The notes below the pieces were generated by a model that saw only the letters and a program-made list of their open reading frames with translations, had not been told where the DNA came from and searched no databases. This document shows positions 1 to 8,156 of a stretch of DNA of 64,000 nt, piece by piece. The translations under genes and the position numbers were made by a program. Positions within the stretch are counted from its first letter, which is position 1; each line of letters opens with the position of its first letter. This stretch comes from Rhodospirillales bacterium URHD0017 (GTDB lineage: Bacteria; Pseudomonadota; Alphaproteobacteria; Reyranellales; Reyranellaceae). The stretch covers positions 62,001 through 126,000 of the forward strand of contig FODP01000016.1 in NCBI GenBank assembly GCA_900110395.1. The letters are read 5' to 3'.

Positions 1-458
1 CCGTCGTGGTCTGCAATGCGTTGAAAGCCGAGCTTGGGCATGACGCGCGCCCAGCCCCGTCGGCCGCTGCCCCAAATCGCCCAGCACCCGTTGGCGCGCG
101 CCACCTCGGCAAGCGTCGCCAGGAACGGTTGCGCCCAGTCGCGTATGCGGCTGCCGCCCACCAGCCACGCCAAACAGCGGCCATCCTCCTGCTTTGCCGT
201 GACGACGGCGGCCACCGCCTTGCCGTCGTCGTAGATGCCCCAAAGGTCGGCGCGGCTTGCCAACAGCTCGGCAAGCACATCGGGCTTGTCGGGCGATGAA
301 CAGATCGCAGGCTCGAGCAGCGGTCCGAGCTCCGGCCAGGCGAGAGGCAGATCGCTCAAAAGGACGTTGGCAACGACCATGCTCCCACGCGCCTTCGCCG
401 AGGCGTCGGCGGGCAAATCGGGGGCCTGCCCTGCGTAGCCTTGGCGAAGCAGGGTCAT
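1..458 (-). CDS. GNAT-like acetyltransferase, phage tail-end gene (3' end cut by window)
   Basis: The reading frame stays open from an ATG at 458 to the window edge, about 152 residues. Its last visible part (YDDGKAVAAVVTAKQEDGR, then a Trp/Gly-rich stretch ending MPKLGFQRIADHDG) has the layout of a GNAT N-acyltransferase core and final strand. The ATG overlaps the stop of the tail-collar gene (ATGA), so the two are translationally coupled. Residues 1-25 are encoded by a palindromic repeat, so the functional start may be the internal Met near residue 27. Small GNAT-like proteins often follow tail genes in podoviruses; the substrate is unknown. Confidence 0.6.
   Translation of the reverse strand, partial: MTLLRQGYAGQAPDLPADASAKARGSMVVANVLLSDLPLAWPELGPLLEPAICSSPDKPDVLAELLASRADLWGIYDDGKAVAAVVTAKQEDGRCLAWLVGGSRIRDWAQPFLATLAEVARANGCWAIWGSGRRGWARVMPKLGFQRIADHD
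389..450. repeat. Palindromic element inside a coding start
   Basis: Arms CTTCGCCGAGGC (393-404) and GCCTTGGCGAAG (438-449) are inverted repeats matching at 11 of 12 positions. The element encodes the first residues of the GNAT-like gene. Related sequence occurs near 1082-1172, 3338-3404 and 5937-5998. Confidence 0.6.
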
Positions 459-1081
459 GTCGCGATCACGTAGTTGAGGACGAGCGTCGGCTGCGTGTTG
501 TTGTGCGCGCCGCCGCCGCCGGCGTTCTGGACGGAGATGCCGGTCGCAGAGCTGGTGGTCGCCTGGAAATATTGGTTCGAGCCATCACCATCGCCTGCGC
601 GACTTGTGAACGCCGCGGGGGTGCTACCGCCATGCAGGAACTGATGGGAGTGGCCCGGATCGCTGATGCCGTGGCTGTGCGCCGGCATCTCGCCCGTGGC
701 GAGGGTATGGGTCGCAGCACCACCGGTGCCGCCCAGCGTCGTCCGGTTGGTGACCCCGCCGACCAGGCGGCCCGCGTCGGCGCCGCCCATGTCGTCCTTG
801 CCGGCGGCGACGCGACCGCGCAGGTCGGGCACATTGAAGGTCGTCGACCCGTCGCCTGGCCCATGAGCCGGGCCGATGGCGGCAAAAAGATCAGCGTAGG
901 TCGCGCGAGAGACGGCTTGGCCGTTGCAGAGCAGCCAGCCATCCGGCGCCGTCGCACCGGCATACGGCATGACGCAGCCCGGCGGAACGCCGAGCAGCGT
1001 ATTGTAATCGCGGATCAGCACGTTCACCCGCTCGGTGATCGAGCGCGTGTCGGCGGTCACGGGCAGCGCTGGCAGGCTCAT
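455..1081 (-). CDS. Phage tail-collar/fibre tip protein
   Basis: A 208-aa protein with a Phage_Collar signature: GWLLCNGQAVSR followed by FNVPDLRGRVAAGKD. The C-terminal half is Gly/Thr/His rich (GEMPAHSHGI, DPGHSHQF), as in microcystin-dependent-protein-type tail fibres, where His clusters bind metal in the fibre stem. It is likely the distal receptor-contacting part of the tail. The start is placed at the ATG at 1081, with AGGAGG directly before it; the open frame extends further upstream only through a palindromic repeat. It overlaps the GNAT-like gene by ATGA. Confidence 0.8.
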   Translation of the reverse strand: MSLPALPVTADTRSITERVNVLIRDYNTLLGVPPGCVMPYAGATAPDGWLLCNGQAVSRATYADLFAAIGPAHGPGDGSTTFNVPDLRGRVAAGKDDMGGADAGRLVGGVTNRTTLGGTGGAATHTLATGEMPAHSHGISDPGHSHQFLHGGSTPAAFTSRAGDGDGSNQYFQATTSSATGISVQNAGGGGAHNNTQPTLVLNYVIAT

Positions 1082-1172
1082 CCTCCTACGCTCCCTGGCG
1101 GGAGCTTCGGAGGACAGGTCCTCGAAGGGCTTGCCCTCCGACCCTCCTTCGCTCCCGAACGAGCTTCGGAGG
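1082..1172. repeat. Two tandem palindromic repeat units
   Basis: Between the gp10-like and collar genes lie two imperfect palindromes, about 1082-1114 and 1142-1172. Both have CCTCC...GGAGG ends and a GAGCTTCGGAGG core. They belong to the same dispersed family as the elements at 389-450, 3338-3404 and 5937-5998. Confidence 0.6.
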
Positions 1173-1208
1173 GCAAGTCCTGCGAAGCTGCGCAGCAGCA
1201 AAGCGGGA

Positions 1209-2675
1209 TCATTGTGCACCTGCCGGCCGGGCGTCGAGATCGTCGATCCCCTGCATGTTCGACCAGGTCGAGCCGGCCGACATGGTCGACCGGACGCGGA
1301 AATAGCGGCCGCTGCCGTAGACGGGGGCGAGGCCCGCCGGCGTGAGACCGACAGCCTCGCCGTAGCTGACGAACGACTGCTGCTGGGTCTCACGCGCGCC
1401 AAGCTGGATCTGCGGGTTTCCCCCGTCGATGACGGGGCGGCAGCCGCGGATCACCGACCGCAGGCCCTTGCCATCGGGGTTGAATTCGCCGGTTTCGACG
1501 GTGGCGGCGAGCGTCGGGCCTGAAAACGATCCGCTTTTGTGCGTCGTGTCGAAGGCGAACAGCAGCAGCGACAGCGCGCCGCTCCAATAGGAGCTGTCGA
1601 GCGGGTAAGGCAGCGTTTCGAGGTTTCCGAACGGGTCCAGCTGCTCGAGCGTGTAGCCCTGCTGGCTCACGCCGCCGAACACGATCTCGCAATTGACCAG
1701 CACGCGCGTCCAGCGATCGGTCCGCCAGTTGTAGATCAACAGGCGGTTGGGCGTGCCGTTGCTGCCGTTGGCCGGATAGGCAAAGACATAGAGCCCGCGC
1801 ACAGGGTCGATCGCCGATGAGCTGCGGAACTGGCTGGTTTCGTCGAAGTCGGCCCAGAAAGTCTTGTCGATCTTGCCGCGGCCGATGGGAACGACCTGCT
1901 GGCCGGCGCGCACCATGTAGAAGCCGGACTTGTGCAGGAAGAACGCCATGTCGAGCAGGCCGGCGACGCTTCCCGGCACGCTGGCACCGATATCGTTGGC
2001 GATCTTGTCGATGCGGAAGACGATCGGCGCGCCCTCATAGGTCATGCGCCGGATACTGGTCTCCTGGAAGACCAGACCGATCTCGCCGCCGACCAGGCCG
2101 GTGACGTTGCCGCCGTCGGGCAGATCCTGGAAGTCGGCCTGGGTGGTGAGCGATGCCGCCCAGGATTCGGCATTGTTGAGTGCGCACCACTGCACGCGTT
2201 GAGAGTCGCTGCCGATCTTGCCCATCAGCACGAAGTCACGCACGGTGGTGACGAAAGTGCCGGTCGGCGGACTGCCCGCCAACGCCGCCCACTTCGTTCC
2301 GACGCTGAGATCGAACTTTTGCGGCGCATCGATGCCATTCACGGCGATCGCGAGCGTGCCGAATTGCGTGAAACGCCAAGCGCCGTCACCGCCGAGGGTA
2401 TAGGCACCGCCCGACGTGCGGCTGACGTCATTCCAGGTCGTGCCCGACAGCAAGTAGAGCTTCGTGGCGTCGCCGGCGAACATCTTCACGCTGCCATCGG
2501 TGCCGCGGAACCACGCGGCACCCTGGGCGCGCGCGCCGAGCGCGTTCGTCACACCGGTCAGCGCGTTCATCGGCACGTAGCTTTCTTCGGCGGACACCAC
2601 GTTGGTGGCCTCGCGCGCCCACTGGCTGAGCACCGGCATGTCAGGGCGCCATTCGGCGAAGGGAATGATGGTCAT
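1209..2675 (-). CDS. Podovirus virion protein, P22 gp10-like (tail/DNA stabilisation)
   Basis: A 488-aa protein without a signal peptide, rich in repeated beta-blade-like segments (DGSVKMFAGDATKLYLL, WRFTQFGTLAIAVNG, RLLIYNWRTDRWTRV). This pattern is seen in packaged-DNA stabilisation and tail-hub proteins of short-tailed phages. It lies directly downstream of the adaptor gene with an ATGA overlap (2672-2675), as expected for the next ring of the head-tail machine. The family assignment rests on layout and position. Confidence 0.5.
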   Translation of the reverse strand: MTIIPFAEWRPDMPVLSQWAREATNVVSAEESYVPMNALTGVTNALGARAQGAAWFRGTDGSVKMFAGDATKLYLLSGTTWNDVSRTSGGAYTLGGDGAWRFTQFGTLAIAVNGIDAPQKFDLSVGTKWAALAGSPPTGTFVTTVRDFVLMGKIGSDSQRVQWCALNNAESWAASLTTQADFQDLPDGGNVTGLVGGEIGLVFQETSIRRMTYEGAPIVFRIDKIANDIGASVPGSVAGLLDMAFFLHKSGFYMVRAGQQVVPIGRGKIDKTFWADFDETSQFRSSSAIDPVRGLYVFAYPANGSNGTPNRLLIYNWRTDRWTRVLVNCEIVFGGVSQQGYTLEQLDPFGNLETLPYPLDSSYWSGALSLLLFAFDTTHKSGSFSGPTLAATVETGEFNPDGKGLRSVIRGCRPVIDGGNPQIQLGARETQQQSFVSYGEAVGLTPAGLAPVYGSGRYFRVRSTMSAGSTWSNMQGIDDLDARPAGAQ

Positions 2676-3337
2676 GGCATCATCCCCGAGCGCAGGCGGA
2701 TCACCGGCGCAGCTGACGCCGTGATGCGCTGGGTGCGCGCATTGAGGCCGGCGACGCTGGCGTTGTAGAGCTGCAGGTAGCGCTGGGCGCCCAGCTCGTC
2801 CTGGGTGAAGATCGCCGCCTCGATCAGGCAGCCAAAGAGATAGACGTCGGGATAGGCGGTCAGGATGGCGTTGACTGTCGCGCCCGCGGGCGTGGCGAGC
2901 TTTTGGTAGTAGCGCAGCGTCGCCGTGGCGCCGGATGGGTCGTCCTTCACGCGGAAGTTCGTGCCCGAGACCGCGATCTTGGCGATGCGGCCCAGGCGTT
3001 GGCCGCCGTATGTGTCGAGCGTGCGCTGGCTCACGATCTGCAACAGGGCCTCGGGGCTGTTGAGCAGGACGCTGATCAGCTCGACGAAGGCCAGCGGCTG
3101 GAGCACCGTCGCCTGCAGGACGAAGGCCGGGTCGGATACCTCCATCTCGACGATGCGCAGCGGATCGGAGCGCAGCGGATTGCCGGGCTCCTCGGTCGCA
3201 TGGCCGTAGTACATGCGCCGTTCGCAGCCCTGCAGGAAGTCGTCGAAGCGCTGCTCGAGCAGCGCATCGCCCGAGCGCGCGAGCCAGGCGAGCATGCCCG
3301 CCTTGAGGCCGGCGTAGGAGGTGATCTGGGCTGGCAT
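2672..3337 (-). CDS. Head-tail adaptor, SU10/gp4-like
   Basis: A 221-aa mostly helical protein. Its N-terminus (TSYAGLKAGMLAWLARSGD, then QRFDDFLQGCERRM) matches the pattern of the SU10 adaptor family: a helix around Trp followed by a helix ending in an Arg-rich turn. The later segment FGCLIEAAIFTQDELGAQRY is the typical helical pair that packs against the portal. The start at 3337 lies just after a palindromic repeat (3338-3404) that keeps the upstream frame open. It overlaps the gp10-like gene by ATGA. Confidence 0.65.
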   Translation of the reverse strand: MPAQITSYAGLKAGMLAWLARSGDALLEQRFDDFLQGCERRMYYGHATEEPGNPLRSDPLRIVEMEVSDPAFVLQATVLQPLAFVELISVLLNSPEALLQIVSQRTLDTYGGQRLGRIAKIAVSGTNFRVKDDPSGATATLRYYQKLATPAGATVNAILTAYPDVYLFGCLIEAAIFTQDELGAQRYLQLYNASVAGLNARTQRITASAAPVIRLRSGMMP

Positions 3338-3404
3338 CAGACCCTCCTTCGTTCCTGTGGGACTATGAAGGGCGAGGCCTGCGAAGCCTTGGCGAACCAG
3401 GCCA
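3338..3404. repeat. Palindromic-family repeat in gene junction
   Basis: This stretch contains CCTCCTTCG, GGGCGAGGCCTGCGAAGCC and TTGGCGAA, shared with the elements at 389-450 and 1082-1172. It fills the gap between the 107-aa gene and the adaptor start. Confidence 0.5.
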
Positions 3405-3728
3405 TCAGACCAGCCCCCCATCGGTGCGCAGCCAGCGCCACTCGGCGCTGTTCAGCAGCTCGTCCACCTTGTCCTGATGGTCACGGTTCCAGTAGTCGAC
3501 GCCGAGCTCGTTGCGCCACTTGGCGATCACGATCAGCGGAATGCGCGCCACCATGCGGACGTCGCGCGCGCCGCTATAGGGATCGCAGTGGTTCTGGGCC
3601 TCGCGGTTGAGATCGAGCACGGCGTCGACGTGCTGCGACGCCTTCTGCGCCCAGTTGCCCTCGCCGTCCTCGAGCCACCATTGCGCCAGGCCGGTGGCGG
3701 CATCGAAGCCGAGCAGTCGCTGAGTCAT
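3405..3728 (-). CDS. Small phage structural-block protein
   Basis: A 107-aa protein of unknown function, beginning MTQRLLGFDAATGLAQWW and Trp-rich throughout. The segment RDVRMVARIPLIVIAKWRNE is a basic amphipathic helix. It sits between the capsid and adaptor genes, where podoviruses often encode a head-completion or minor capsid protein. Its ATG shares one base with the stop of the 70-aa gene (TGATG), which supports coupling. Confidence 0.55.
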   Translation of the reverse strand: MTQRLLGFDAATGLAQWWLEDGEGNWAQKASQHVDAVLDLNREAQNHCDPYSGARDVRMVARIPLIVIAKWRNELGVDYWNRDHQDKVDELLNSAEWRWLRTDGGLV

Positions 3729-3940
3729 CAGACGATCTCCGCCTGGTCGCGGTCGCTCAGGAAGCAGGCCAAGTCGACGGGGACATTCAGGCGCGCCCGG
3801 CGGGCGACCCTCGTGGTCGAAACGTTAGACACCGCCCAGTCAAATGTTCCGTCACCGTTTTCGTCGAGCGGCAGGTAGACGTGGTCGGCCGTGATGACGA
3901 CGGTGGCCATTGTGGAATCGCTCTTGGCGGTGTCGGACAT
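3728..3940 (-). CDS. Small phage protein after capsid gene
   Basis: A 70-aa protein beginning MSDTAKSDSTMATVVITA. The middle segment LPLDENGDGTFDW resembles a calcium-loop-like acidic turn. It lies 35 bases after the capsid gene, in the same direction. The role is unknown; a capsid decoration or stabilising protein would fit the position. Confidence 0.5.
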   Translation of the reverse strand: MSDTAKSDSTMATVVITADHVYLPLDENGDGTFDWAVSNVSTTRVARRARLNVPVDLACFLSDRDQAEIV

Positions 3941-3975
3941 GGAGAGAGATCCTTCGCTTCGCTAAGGACAGGCAG

Positions 3976-4926
3976 CTAGGTGAGGTCGGCCACGATGCCG
4001 TTGCCGGCCTCGTTGCGGCTTTCGAGGGTGACCTCGCCGATGATGTGGAACTTGCGGGCGTCGCCGGTCTTGGCGAGCTCCTCCTTCTTCCACTTGCGCA
4101 GCCACAGCAGCCGCCACAGCGAGGAATCGATGACCTCGATCTCGCGGCCGCGCACGAAGCGGCTGGCCATGGCGTTGAAGGTGCCGAAGTCCGAGACGTA
4201 GCGATCGACGGCGCCGATCACGGTCGCGGCCTTGCCCTTGGGCTCCTGGTACTGGGTGGCGATGCCGGTGAAGGCCGAGAAGGCCTGCTTCTGGGTGCCG
4301 CCCATCAGGAGTAGCGTCGGCTTGCCGCCGGCGGTCCACGCGGCGCGGATCACCGTCTTCAGCAAGGCCTCCGTGGAGGCACGCTGCGTGCCGTCGGTCG
4401 GCGCGACGGTGTTGCCCGCGGTGAAGCCGCCCGATGCGCCGCCGGCACCGCGCGAGACGTTGGTGGTGATCCAGGATTCGAAGCTGCCGAGCTTGCGCGT
4501 CACCGCGCCCGACTGGGCGATCGAGGCCTGGTTCTGGCAGGCGATGGCCTCGAGATCCATCTTGGCGCGGCGGCCGGCCAGCGCCGTCTGGTAGCTGATC
4601 TCGCTCTCGCGGCCGGCCTTCTTCACCGCTTCCTGGGTGGTGGAAATGGTGAAGGGCTTCTTCAGGATCTGCGTGCGGTTGCCCACGCGTGACGTCGGGG
4701 TGATCGCCGCCGCGGTCGTGTCGTCGCCTTCGAGGTTGGAGTTGGCGGTGTCGGCGTTGCCCAGCGTATCAAGCTGCCACTCCTCGTAGGTGGCGTCGGC
4801 GTCGCCCGAGCCGATGGTGCTGATGAACGGCGTCTCGTCCTTGTTGAGGATGGTGATGATGTTGTGCAGCGACTCGCGATTGCCGACGGCGTTGTTGGTG
4901 ATGAGGGTGTTGACGGGTGCAGCCAT
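3976..4926 (-). CDS. Major capsid protein, SU10 type (DUF5309)
   Basis: A 316-aa protein beginning MAAPVNTLITNNAVGNRESL. The N-terminal motif DETPFISTIGSGDADATYEEW is diagnostic of the DUF5309/SU10 major capsid family (HK97-like fold). The E-loop region (QEAVKKAGRESEISYQTAL) and the P-domain region (TLLLMGGTQKQAFSAF) follow in the expected order, and the C-terminus is the typical HIIGEVTLESRNEAG beta strand. The ATG at 4926 is the conserved family start; the same frame stays open upstream through out-of-frame scaffold sequence. It is the main component of the phage head. Confidence 0.9.
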   Translation of the reverse strand: MAAPVNTLITNNAVGNRESLHNIITILNKDETPFISTIGSGDADATYEEWQLDTLGNADTANSNLEGDDTTAAAITPTSRVGNRTQILKKPFTISTTQEAVKKAGRESEISYQTALAGRRAKMDLEAIACQNQASIAQSGAVTRKLGSFESWITTNVSRGAGGASGGFTAGNTVAPTDGTQRASTEALLKTVIRAAWTAGGKPTLLLMGGTQKQAFSAFTGIATQYQEPKGKAATVIGAVDRYVSDFGTFNAMASRFVRGREIEVIDSSLWRLLWLRKWKKEELAKTGDARKFHIIGEVTLESRNEAGNGIVADLT

Positions 4927-4997
4927 GGTTCGGTCCTTGGAATGACGGGTTGGGTGGGATTCGGGTGCCGAGCGCTTACAGGTCGCTTCGCGTTTGG

Positions 4998-6086
4998 TTA
5001 CAAACCGCTCAGCCGGATCAGCTCGGCGGCGTCGGCGATCGAGGCGCCGCCACTCCTGCGGAAGCGCTCGCTGGCCTGGCGAACGGCATCCGGCGCGCGG
5101 TCGACGGGGAGACTGGCGGGTCCCGGCGACACGCGCGCCGGAGCCGCCGCCGCGGCAGGCTGGCCGGCACGTCCCGCGGTGGTCCCGCCCCTGGACCTCC
5201 GGCGGGCGGCGTCGGCCAGCGCGCGGGCGTTCTCGAAGCGCATGGCATTGAGGGCGATTTCCACGATGGGCGATTCGTAGACAGCGTTGATGCGGTCGGC
5301 CGGCACGCCCTTGGCGAACAGGTAGCGCCGGAGATCGTCCCAGGTGCGTTGCGCCACCTGCGGCGTGCCGAACCATTCGGGGAGCCTGGCCGAGAGCTTG
5401 GCGCTCTCGGCGCGCCGCGCCTCCTCCAGGGCCGCCGCGGCCTGCGCCTCGGCGGCGGCGATGTCCGCCTCGCCGCGGCGCGTCGCCTCGGCCAGCAGGG
5501 CCTCCTCCTCCTGGCGCTGCTGGATGAGGCGGCCGACCTCGGTGGGGTCCTTCTCGGCCAGCGCCTTCCAGTCGACGCGCGACCAGCGATCGACGAAGGC
5601 CTGGTGGAAGGCCTGGCCGTTCTTGCGCCACCAGTCGGCGGCCTGCTCGACCGTGGCGTTCGCGGTCTGCGCCACCCGCATCGCGTCGTCGCGCTCCTCA
5701 GTGGCCTGTCGGGTGTTATCCGCGACGAAATCGAGGCGCTGCTGCTCGTACTTGCGCAGCACCGGGCGCAACTCGGCCGGTACGCTGGTCCAGGCCTTCT
5801 TGTCCTCGTCGTCCCAGAAGTCGGGCGCAGCGTCCTCCGCGCCGGCGGCATCGGGAGCCGCTTCAGCCGCCTCAGGCGATGCCTGATCGGCCGTAGTTGC
5901 GGGCACCCGCCCAACGTCGCCTTTCGGCGTAGCCCGCACTTCTTCGTCAGCCGGCTCCTCGCCTGCAGGACGACCGTCCTGCGAAGCCTCCGGCAAAGCA
6001 GGATCGTCCGCCGCCTCTGAGATCAAGGCGACGGCCTGGGCCAGATCGACGGACTCGACGACAGTCGTATCAGCTACGGCGGCCAT
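4998..6086 (-). CDS. Scaffolding protein
   Basis: A 362-aa, very Ala/Glu/Arg-rich, largely helical protein immediately upstream of the capsid gene, the usual scaffold position. Residues 120-270 are a long charged coiled coil (EERDDAMRVAQTANATVEQ, LIQQRQEEEALLAEATRRG). The C-terminus is basic, as expected for the capsid-binding helix-loop-helix. The N-terminal 30-60 residues include a segment (LPEASQDGRPAGEEPADEE) encoded by a member of the dispersed palindromic repeat family. It overlaps the 108-aa gene by 17 bases. Confidence 0.75.
   Translation of the reverse strand: MAAVADTTVVESVDLAQAVALISEAADDPALPEASQDGRPAGEEPADEEVRATPKGDVGRVPATTADQASPEAAEAAPDAAGAEDAAPDFWDDEDKKAWTSVPAELRPVLRKYEQQRLDFVADNTRQATEERDDAMRVAQTANATVEQAADWWRKNGQAFHQAFVDRWSRVDWKALAEKDPTEVGRLIQQRQEEEALLAEATRRGEADIAAAEAQAAAALEEARRAESAKLSARLPEWFGTPQVAQRTWDDLRRYLFAKGVPADRINAVYESPIVEIALNAMRFENARALADAARRRSRGGTTAGRAGQPAAAAAPARVSPGPASLPVDRAPDAVRQASERFRRSGGASIADAAELIRLSGL
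5937..5998. repeat. Palindromic-family repeat inserted in the scaffold gene
   Basis: The sequence contains CGCCTGCAGGACGACCGTCC followed by TGCGAAGCCTCCGGC, related to the other elements in region 1. It stays in frame and adds about 20 residues to the disordered N-terminus of the scaffold. Confidence 0.4.
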
Positions 6087-6396
6087 AGAGGATCTCCTTC
6101 AGTTGTTCGCGGCGTTCATGGAGCTGGGCGTCGGCCTCGTACTCATCGACGAGGCCTGCGAGGCCGGCCTTGACCTCGGTGGCGACGCGGGCGCGGTTGT
6201 AGGCGATCTCGCGCGTCGTCATGTCGTCGGGATCGCTGGTCAGCACCCGGCGCATCTCGTTGTTGACGAAGTCGTCGAACAGCCAGCCGGCATCGGCCAG
6301 CACCTCGCGGGCGCGCCGGTATTTCTGCTCGCGGTCGCGAGGGGTGCCAGCGTTGCTGTCAGTCGTTGCGGTGGTTTGAGGGCCACTCGGGGCCAT
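6070..6396 (-). CDS. 108-aa phage protein heading the capsid block
   Basis: A mostly helical, charged 108-aa protein (REVLADAGWLFDDFVNNEM, then LVDEYEADAQLHERREQLK). No enzymatic motif is visible. The ATG at 6396 has the same leader as the portal and TerS genes: AGAGGA seven bases upstream and a conserved promoter-like block. It heads the scaffold-capsid-tail operon and is probably a portal- or scaffold-associated minor protein. Confidence 0.6.
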   Translation of the reverse strand: MAPSGPQTTATTDSNAGTPRDREQKYRRAREVLADAGWLFDDFVNNEMRRVLTSDPDDMTTREIAYNRARVATEVKAGLAGLVDEYEADAQLHERREQLKEILYGRRS

Positions 6397-6459
6397 TTGC
6401 CGATCCTCTTGAAGTTAGGGTCGGCAGGGATAGGCCACAAAATTGCGCTAGGGAGTCAA
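6397..6459 (-). promoter_or_regulatory. Conserved phage promoter/leader, copy 1
   Basis: On the minus strand this reads TTGACT, 18 bases, GCCTAT, then a leader ending in the ribosome site AGAGGATCGGCAA before the ATG. The 39-base core is identical to that before the portal gene and nearly identical to that before TerS. A late or constitutive phage promoter is the simplest reading. It also marks the left edge of the 6.5-16.3 kb cargo island. Confidence 0.65.
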
Positions 6460-6516
6460 CACTTTTCTGAAAATGGCATCCGGAGCTAGTCTATACGGCA
6501 TTCGCGCAAGCGCACC

Positions 6517-7050
6517 CTACCTTGCAACTGATGAGGCAACGTCCAGGCACCAATCGCAGTAAAGGTCGGAAAGCGGGAAGCGCAGTTTGCCGCGCACGTT
6601 ACCCAGCCAAGTCGCAAACTCGTCGCGAGGCAAACACTGGCTTGCGTAAATCAATGCCGGTTGAAGCCAAGCCGGCAGTTCATCCACCCGGTTCTTATGA
6701 GCGCGAAAGAACGTCAAATCACGCAGCTTCATGCGCATGAAATATTCGCCTCGTCGATCGAACATGTGATCGAGTCGGCTTAGCCGGTTGACCTCACCAA
6801 GGCTAATGTCAACAACACCATTCTCCAGAAGGAACCACAACCACGCCCGCACTCCGGGAAGATGGGCAGTACGCGGACTGAGAAGCGCATCTGTCACAAG
6901 CCCGCCTTGATCCCTGAACGAGGCCTCGCCAGAAGAGGACAGTTCATACATCAGTAGTGCCACTTCCTTCACGAACGGCAATAGATCAGAAAAACGCCAC
7001 GTCAGGTAATCTGCTGCCGCGAGGGTAATGCTACCCTTAGAGTTCGACAA
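6517..7050 (-). CDS. Unknown cargo protein
   Basis: A 177-aa protein I do not recognise. It is largely helical with several Trp and Tyr residues (RAWLWFLLENGVVDISLGEV, LYCDWCLDVASS). It has no signal peptide or membrane segment and is the first gene of the cargo island. Its base composition is lower in GC than the phage genes beside it, consistent with separate acquisition. The 268 bases to the next gene hold only a doubtful 61-codon frame (7037-7222, minus). Confidence 0.5.
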   Translation of the reverse strand: MSNSKGSITLAAADYLTWRFSDLLPFVKEVALLMYELSSSGEASFRDQGGLVTDALLSPRTAHLPGVRAWLWFLLENGVVDISLGEVNRLSRLDHMFDRRGEYFMRMKLRDLTFFRAHKNRVDELPAWLQPALIYASQCLPRDEFATWLGNVRGKLRFPLSDLYCDWCLDVASSVAR

Positions 7051-7318
7051 CCTCTGGTTTACAGAAGCTTTCTAACCGGTGAGGCATGCGACCTGAATTC
7101 AGAACGAATAGAGGAGAGTCCGTGTTGGCATGAACCGCCACGGCCTTCTCCCCAAGCGGACACCGAGATAGCCTGTAGGGTCCAGAGCGGTAACCAAGGG
7201 GCAGGAGTAGATCCTCACGCAATGAGGTCTAGCTTTAGAAGCTCACAATGGGCTGCAGGTGCCCGCGGTTCAGAAGTTTTGGCCGGATAGGGATACTGCG
7301 ACCGGAGATTCCGATACA

Positions 7319-8107
7319 ATGCCTCTACGTCCGACGCACGTTTCCAAGCCGCTGGTGATCCATCAGATCAAGCTTGACCCCGCGGCGCTCAAAGCACTTC
7401 CGAAGGAAGTTCGCCGAACCGTGCTCCTACTTGGACATGTAGCTAATGAGGTCAACACCCTGAGCCGGCTTCTTCTTTTCAGCGTACATAAGCAAGATCA
7501 TCCCATTAAGGCTCTATTTGCAGAGGCTCGCAGTGCCACGATCCTGAGACTCCTGATCGGGGTTACTTTCGAGGGATTTAGAGCGATTGAACGGACTGTG
7601 CTTAGGAGCGCTCATGCTCGGCCGTATCTAGCTCATTTGGCTCCTGGCGGCGAAGTAGCCCTCAAGCAAGTGAAGAAAGCCCTTTCGGACAACAAGCTGA
7701 TGGCTGGGATCCGCAACGCTTACTCGTTTCATCTTCCCACCGATGATCAAATTGATGCCGCGTTTGTCCGCCTGCCCGCAGACGCTGATATGTCCGTTTA
7801 TTCCGGTGAGCCTCGGCACTCTACCCTCAACACATCGTCCAGCCTTCTCATGACCAGGGGGATTCTCGACCTAGTGGACGATCCCAGAAAAGGCACATCA
7901 CGCAAGTCTACCGACAAGCAGCTAATGAAGATCGTCACGGACGACGTGATTGCGAAATCCAATGATCTGAACTCGTTTATCGAGTTTTTTGTTTTAGCGA
8001 TTATCGAGCGCGAGAACCTTCAGAAGGGCGCACTCACGGAGGCACTTGTCGTTGACACCCATGAGTCAGTCGGATCATTCCAGATACCGCCCATTCTCCG
8101 GAGCTAA
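7319..8107 (+). CDS. HEPN-like protein (possible RNase/abortive-infection effector)
   Basis: A 262-aa helical protein from the ATG at 7319; a GTG at 7259 would add 20 residues. Residues 34-100 form long helices (LLLGHVANEVNTLSRLLLFS). At 131-139 lies IRNAYSFHL, an R-N-x4-H arrangement typical of the HEPN RNase active site, placed after two helices as in HEPN folds. HEPN proteins are common toxins or defence effectors that cleave RNA. It stands alone on the plus strand between minus-strand cargo genes, so it probably has its own promoter. The catalytic role is inferred. Confidence 0.6.
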   Translation: MPLRPTHVSKPLVIHQIKLDPAALKALPKEVRRTVLLLGHVANEVNTLSRLLLFSVHKQDHPIKALFAEARSATILRLLIGVTFEGFRAIERTVLRSAHARPYLAHLAPGGEVALKQVKKALSDNKLMAGIRNAYSFHLPTDDQIDAAFVRLPADADMSVYSGEPRHSTLNTSSSLLMTRGILDLVDDPRKGTSRKSTDKQLMKIVTDDVIAKSNDLNSFIEFFVLAIIERENLQKGALTEALVVDTHESVGSFQIPPILRS

Positions 8108-8156
8108 CCGCAAGAGCAGCGCCGTCGAGGCCCGCACCGGAAGATCCAGCCAGAAG

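Noticed and set aside
257..1345. Long plus-strand open frame over the collar gene
   Set aside because: Arg/Ala/Gly-rich, no protein family pattern; it is the shadow of the minus-strand tail genes.
4943..5631. Upstream extension of the capsid frame
   Set aside because: The extension reads the scaffold gene out of frame; the capsid family starts at the ATG at 4926.
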